A stretch of 64,000 nt of DNA from positions 310,001 through 374,000 of the forward strand of contig NZ_JACJSE010000002.1 in assembly GCF_014698045.1 (NCBI RefSeq), read 5' to 3'. Positions 60,629-64,000 of the stretch are shown piece by piece; position 1 is the stretch's first letter, and the number at the start of each line of letters is the position of its first letter. The position numbers were made by a program, and so were the translations under genes. Below the pieces are notes generated by a model. The model did no database searches. It was not told where the DNA came from and saw only the letters and a program-made list of their open reading frames with translations. The stretch is from Aulosira sp. FACHB-615 (GTDB taxonomy: Bacteria > Cyanobacteriota > Cyanobacteriia > Cyanobacteriales > Nostocaceae).

Positions 60629-61765
60629 ATGTTACAAATATTAGTAATCGATGATGATCCAACAATACAAGTATTTCTCAAAAGGCTGTTAGAAAAACAA
60701 GGGTATGAGGTGATTACAGCCTGTAATGGCGAAGAAGGCATTGAGAAAGCGATCGCCTACCATCCAGCCCTAATTATTTGTGATTGGATTATGCCTGGAT
60801 TAAACGGGCTGGAAGTATGTAATTATATTAAGAATGATCCGAATTTATCCACCAGTTTTTTTATTTTATTAACATCATTAGATTCGGTTGCCGATCGCGT
60901 TAAGGGTTTAGATGCTGGTGCTGATGATTTTATCACTAAACCTATCGAGCAGAACGAATTAAAAGCCAGAGTTAGGGCTGGATTAAGACTCCATCAATTA
61001 AGTCGAGATTTACAAATTCAAAAGCAGCTTTTAGAAACAGAACTAGCACAAGCGGCTGAATATGTGCGCTCACTTTTACCTTTACCAACCACAGAACCAT
61101 TTAAGATTAATTCCTGCTTTATTCCTTCACGGCAACTTGGTGGTGATTGTTTTGATTATTATTGGTTGGATGATGATTATTTGGCAGTTTATTTATTAGA
61201 TACAGCCGGACATGGACTTAGGGCTACTCTCCCATCTATTTCGGTGTTAAATTTACTGCGATCGCGGGCTTTAAAAAGTTTAAATTACTATCAACCGAGT
61301 GATGTTCTGCGCGGATTAAATGAAACCTTCCAGATAGATTATCAAAATGATAAATACTTTACCATTTGGTATGGAGTTTATCACAAAGTCACCCAGCAGT
61401 TAGTTTATGCTAGTGCTGGACATCCGCCAGCCGTATTAGTATCTGGCAAATCCCCAAAAAATCCCGAAGTGCAGCTATTGAGAACTCCTGGTATGCCCGT
61501 GGGGATGTTTCCTGAAGCAAAATATGTTGATGCTTGTTGTCAAATTGCTGACTTTAGCAATCTCTATATTTTTAGTGATGGGGCTTACGAAATCACCAAA
61601 ACTGATGGAACTCTTTGGAGTTTAGATGGGTTAATTCAAATATTAGTCAGCATACAAAATACCTTTGATTGCCCACTAGAACAAGTGCTAAATTACCTAA
61701 TTGCTTTAAACTCCAAAGAGAATTTTGATGATGACTTATCAATCTTACAAATTCAATTTCAGTAA
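60629..61765 (+). CDS. response regulator with PP2C (SpoIIE/RsbU) phosphatase output
   Basis: 378 residues. The receiver domain (1-125) has the acid pair ASP-ASP (VIDDDPT), phospho-acceptor Asp52 in LIICDWIMPGLNG and Lys104 in FITKPIE. A short coiled coil follows, then the SpoIIE-type phosphatase domain from about 165: RQLGGDCFDYYWLDDDYLAVYLLDTAGHGLRATL, HPPAVLVSGK and IFSDGAYEIT with metal-binding Asp residues. Such proteins dephosphorylate STAS anti-anti-sigma factors on receiver phosphorylation. A STAS gene lies convergent and adjacent (stop codons abut), a likely partner. Confidence 0.93.
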   Translation: MLQILVIDDDPTIQVFLKRLLEKQGYEVITACNGEEGIEKAIAYHPALIICDWIMPGLNGLEVCNYIKNDPNLSTSFFILLTSLDSVADRVKGLDAGADDFITKPIEQNELKARVRAGLRLHQLSRDLQIQKQLLETELAQAAEYVRSLLPLPTTEPFKINSCFIPSRQLGGDCFDYYWLDDDYLAVYLLDTAGHGLRATLPSISVLNLLRSRALKSLNYYQPSDVLRGLNETFQIDYQNDKYFTIWYGVYHKVTQQLVYASAGHPPAVLVSGKSPKNPEVQLLRTPGMPVGMFPEAKYVDACCQIADFSNLYIFSDGAYEITKTDGTLWSLDGLIQILVSIQNTFDCPLEQVLNYLIALNSKENFDDDLSILQIQFQ

Positions 61766-62092
61766 TTAATTTTTAGAAAGTACAACTTGATGAAATTCAT
61801 CTTGGCTAGGAAAAATTTCAAAAACTTTATCCATACCAGTCAATTCAAATAAAATTCTCACTTGTTCATTAATAGAACAAAGCACTAATTTTGTACCTGT
61901 AGCTCTTAATGTTTTGAAAGCTAAAACTAAAGCCCCCAGGGCTGAACTATCCATAAATGTCACATCTTGGCAGTCAACTAGCACAATTTTTGCACCAGTT
62001 CCTTGAAGTTCAGTAATATTTTCTCTAAGAATTTGTGAATTGTTAGTGTTGATAATACCATTGAGCTTTACAACTTGTACTTGATTATCCAT
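61766..62092 (-). CDS. STAS-domain anti-sigma factor antagonist
   Basis: 108 residues, the classic SpoIIAA/RsbV size. VVKLNGIINTNNSQILRENITEL, KIVLVDCQDVTFMDSSALGALVLAFKTLRATG and LFELTGMDKVFEIFPSQDEF cover the fold; the Ser after Asp48 is the phosphorylation site region. Stop codon directly abuts that of the receiver-PP2C gene, which probably dephosphorylates this protein. A second STAS gene is at 41547-41933. Confidence 0.92.
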   Translation of the reverse strand: MDNQVQVVKLNGIINTNNSQILRENITELQGTGAKIVLVDCQDVTFMDSSALGALVLAFKTLRATGTKLVLCSINEQVRILFELTGMDKVFEIFPSQDEFHQVVLSKN

Positions 62093-62643
62093 AGTATTTC
62101 CCCATTGTTGTATGAAAAGATGCTGATTTTGTTAGTATTATATACTAATAGCCATTTTGAGCAGAATAAAAGTCATTAATACTAGTATTTGCTAAATTGA
62201 TGGCATTATTTTGGCGATGTAACGGTTGATAATACATCCTCAATTCTATTTAAGAAGTATCCATAATTTCATTTATCAAGGTTAATAAATACCCAAACAT
62301 TGCTGTATTTAGCGTACCGTAACTTAAATTACAAAATTATATTTTTGTAGTTAAGTTTTGCAGAATTGCCATCAAAAAGAGTTAGATATATGAACATAAC
62401 CGAGAAGTAAAACTAATTTTTGTATCAATCGCGCCAGAATATGTAGCAATCTTATTTGATTTCTCAACTACTCGTTTAGGTAGAGAATCAGGAAGGGTAT
62501 AGTAAATAAGATGGAGAGTCCCTGAATAAATTTACGGAGATTTGCAGCAGTGATCGCCTCGACTTTCTTAGTATTCCCAATATTTGTAATTTTTTTCACA
62601 AAATTCCGTTCAGTAATCAATTAAAAATTTAAATATCATTGCC
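62093..62643. other. 551-base intergenic region
   Basis: AT-rich region between two minus-strand genes. No RNA gene or repeat seen. It contains one possible micro-gene (62550-62624, listed separately). Confidence 0.4.
62550..62624 (+). CDS. possible 24-residue membrane micro-protein
   Basis: GTG start preceded by GGAG (62536-62539, ten bases off) and encoding MIASTFLVFPIFVIFFTKFR plus four residues, a single membrane helix with a positive end. It is too short to confirm. I do not match it to a known small photosystem or b6f subunit. Confidence 0.25.
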   Translation: MIASTFLVFPIFVIFFTKFRSVIN

Positions 62644-63306
62644 TCAACCTGAATCAAGGGGACTTACGGTGACTCGATAAAGTAATTTATCGCCTTGCAA
62701 GTAGCCACTGTAGCGGACTTTGACTAATTCACCAGGCTGTGCATTTCCTTTGCTTAATTGATGTTTTTGGGGATCATAGGGGATTTCTGCGCCGATTGGT
62801 GCGATCGCTTCTATCTCCCAGGCTTGTAACAGTTTTTTGAGTGAGTTTTCGATTAATGGTAGTATCTTCACCGCTTCCAACTGGGGATTTTCCCGTGCTT
62901 TTTGAGCCGCAGCCGGAAACTGCAATAATAAAGATTCCAGCAGTTGCAAACTCGACTGCTGGAATTCTTGGAGTAATAACTCTCGTTGTTGTTTAATTTG
63001 TAATTGCGATCGCTGGTATTCGGTTTTTAAATCAGCAATCTCTTGCAACATCTGTTGAGTAGCAACTTGATCAGCTTGATTCAACTCCAGAGATGAAAAA
63101 GCTGTAACCAGTTCATTTAACGACACCTGGAGAACAGAAGCCAACTTGAGTAACACATCGACTCTGATTTGTTCTACCTCTCCCCGTCGTAACCGCAATA
63201 TTTGCCGTTCGGAGACACCGGTCGCTTTACTCAAAGCTTTAAAACTTGTAATCCCGACTTTTTGGGATAAATCTTGCAGTTTTTGCGTGAAATCAAGATT
63301 TGCCAT
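62644..63306 (-). CDS. HTH protein with GrpE-like C-terminus
   Basis: 220 residues. The N-terminal XRE-type helix-turn-helix (FKALSKATGVSERQILRLRRGEVEQIRVDVLLKLASVL) is followed by a coiled coil (about 80-125, EIADLKTEYQRSQLQIKQQRELLLQEF) and a C-terminal domain with ENSLKKLLQAWEIEAIAPIGAEIPYDPQKHQL and PGELVKVRYSGYLQGDKLLYRVTVSPL, a layout like a GrpE beta-domain after its coiled coil. Cyanobacterial proteins of this kind are often called nucleotide exchange factors, but no DnaK link is shown here. Confidence 0.75.
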   Translation of the reverse strand: MANLDFTQKLQDLSQKVGITSFKALSKATGVSERQILRLRRGEVEQIRVDVLLKLASVLQVSLNELVTAFSSLELNQADQVATQQMLQEIADLKTEYQRSQLQIKQQRELLLQEFQQSSLQLLESLLLQFPAAAQKARENPQLEAVKILPLIENSLKKLLQAWEIEAIAPIGAEIPYDPQKHQLSKGNAQPGELVKVRYSGYLQGDKLLYRVTVSPLDSG

Positions 63307-63386
63307 CGCTCAGGAAAGAATAAAGGCTTAAGGATGAAGTATGAAACTCATACTTAAAATACTTCACGCTTCATCCTTCACATTCC

Positions 63387-63878
63387 TTATTCTTCCAGCA
63401 AACTTCTCAACATCCAAGCAGTTTTTTCATGGACTTGCATACGCTGAGTTAACAAATCGGCTGTGGGTTCGTCGTTGACTTCATCTACTATAGGAAAAAT
63501 CGATCGCGCAGTTCGCACTACCGCTTCTTGTCCTTCCACTAGCAACTGAATCATCTCCTTAGCCTTTGGTACTCCTGGGGTTTCGGGAATGGAACTGAGT
63601 TTGGCATATTCGCTATAAGTTCCAGGTGCGGGATAACCCAAAGCCCGGATGCGTTCAGCAATTAAATCCACGGCTAAAGCTAGTTCTGTATACTGAGTCT
63701 CAAACATCAGGTGTAATGTTTGAAACATTGGCCCAGTAACATTCCAGTGGAAGTTATGAGTTTTAAGATACAGTGTATAAGTGTCTGCCAATAGACGGGA
63801 CAATCCTTCGGCAATTTTGGTTCTATTTTCTTCGTCGATGCCAATATTTACATTTTTTACTGTTGCTTGAGATGACAT
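63387..63878 (-). CDS. Dps-family DNA-binding ferritin-like protein
   Basis: 163 residues. The Dps signature is clear: YTLYLKTHNFHWNVTGPMFQTLHLMFETQYTELALAVDLIAERIRALG, with the ferroxidase-centre His and acidic residues (HNFHWN, ETQYTEL, DLIAERI). Dps dodecamers oxidise and store iron and protect DNA from peroxide. N-terminus MSSQATVKNVNIGID. RBS GGAG precedes the ATG. Several Dps paralogues are usual in Nostoc. Confidence 0.95.
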   Translation of the reverse strand: MSSQATVKNVNIGIDEENRTKIAEGLSRLLADTYTLYLKTHNFHWNVTGPMFQTLHLMFETQYTELALAVDLIAERIRALGYPAPGTYSEYAKLSSIPETPGVPKAKEMIQLLVEGQEAVVRTARSIFPIVDEVNDEPTADLLTQRMQVHEKTAWMLRSLLEE

Positions 63879-64000
63879 AATTTTCTCCTAAACTTATTAT
63901 TTGAGGATGAGGGGCTAAAAATGATGAAGTTCAAAGGCTGAATTATGAAATTCCATACTTCACCTTCATACTTTATACTTCTTTACGCTAAGTGCATCTT

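Noticed and set aside
1..64000. tRNA, rRNA and known riboswitches
   Set aside because: I looked for cloverleaf-like segments and conserved aptamer signatures by eye and found none convincing; tRNAscan-SE and Infernal would be needed to exclude them.

Overview
The window is chromosomal DNA of a filamentous, probably heterocyst-forming cyanobacterium (Nostoc/Anabaena/Calothrix type). Supporting signs are the many HIP1 octamers (GCGATCGC), heptamer and nonamer short tandem repeats between genes, cyanobacterial genes (glnB, thf1/psb29, ndhO, a CpcT/CpeT lyase, hemF, kaiABC), a KaiA without the N-terminal receiver domain as known from Anabaena/Nostoc, and a TolC-like protein beside kaiC that resembles HgdD. 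No rRNA or tRNA gene was seen.

Layout. 1-9.6 kb: end of minD, minE, a MAPEG-type membrane protein, glnB (PII), thiD, a large lipoprotein, a membrane-anchored subtilase and small genes. 9.6-12.2 kb: a gene-free stretch dominated by a tandem array of ~126-bp units. Read on the minus strand, each unit has a TCCGGA-like element, a conserved ~60-nt transcribed segment and an intrinsic terminator. I read it as an array of about 14 small-RNA genes of the NsiR1 type (nitrogen-stress, heterocyst-specific sRNA). It is the most striking object here. 12.2-19.1 kb: moaA, rpsD, a secreted Cys-repeat protein, a DUF2301/YdcF pair, a methyltransferase and an acyltransferase. Two MITE-like elements lie here, one with a clean 7-bp target duplication. 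19.4-20.7 kb: a CRISPR array of 19 repeats and 18 spacers with its leader on the left and no cas gene in the window. 20.9-27 kb: holB, ddl, an ELT/DGAT-like acyltransferase, an RNA ligase, and a divergent AraC regulator/cupin pair.

27.3-36.3 kb: a large CBS-PAS-histidine kinase with a degenerate receiver domain, divergent from kaiA-kaiB-kaiC, followed by the TolC/HgdD-like exporter. 36.5-48.2 kb: mostly photosynthesis and housekeeping genes (S4-domain protein, thf1, CpcT-like lyase, hemF, mrp, rodA, ndhO) plus a STAS anti-anti-sigma factor with a long inverted repeat upstream. 48.3-53.3 kb: a cation/proton antiporter with UspA domains and a uxs-ugd pair making UDP-glucuronate and UDP-xylose. 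53.5-54.4 kb: an MntA/HepT toxin-antitoxin module bracketed by perfect 33-bp direct repeats. 54.5-64 kb: an SLH-FAS1 surface protein, an MlaE-type permease, a Uma2 nuclease, a DUF1350 hydrolase, a receiver-PP2C phosphatase convergent with a STAS protein, an HTH/GrpE-like protein and Dps.

Several genes form functional sets: minD-minE (division site), kaiABC (clock), uxs-ugd (sugar nucleotides), PP2C with STAS (partner switching), MntA-HepT (toxin-antitoxin). Mobile-element traces are small non-autonomous repeats; no transposase was found.
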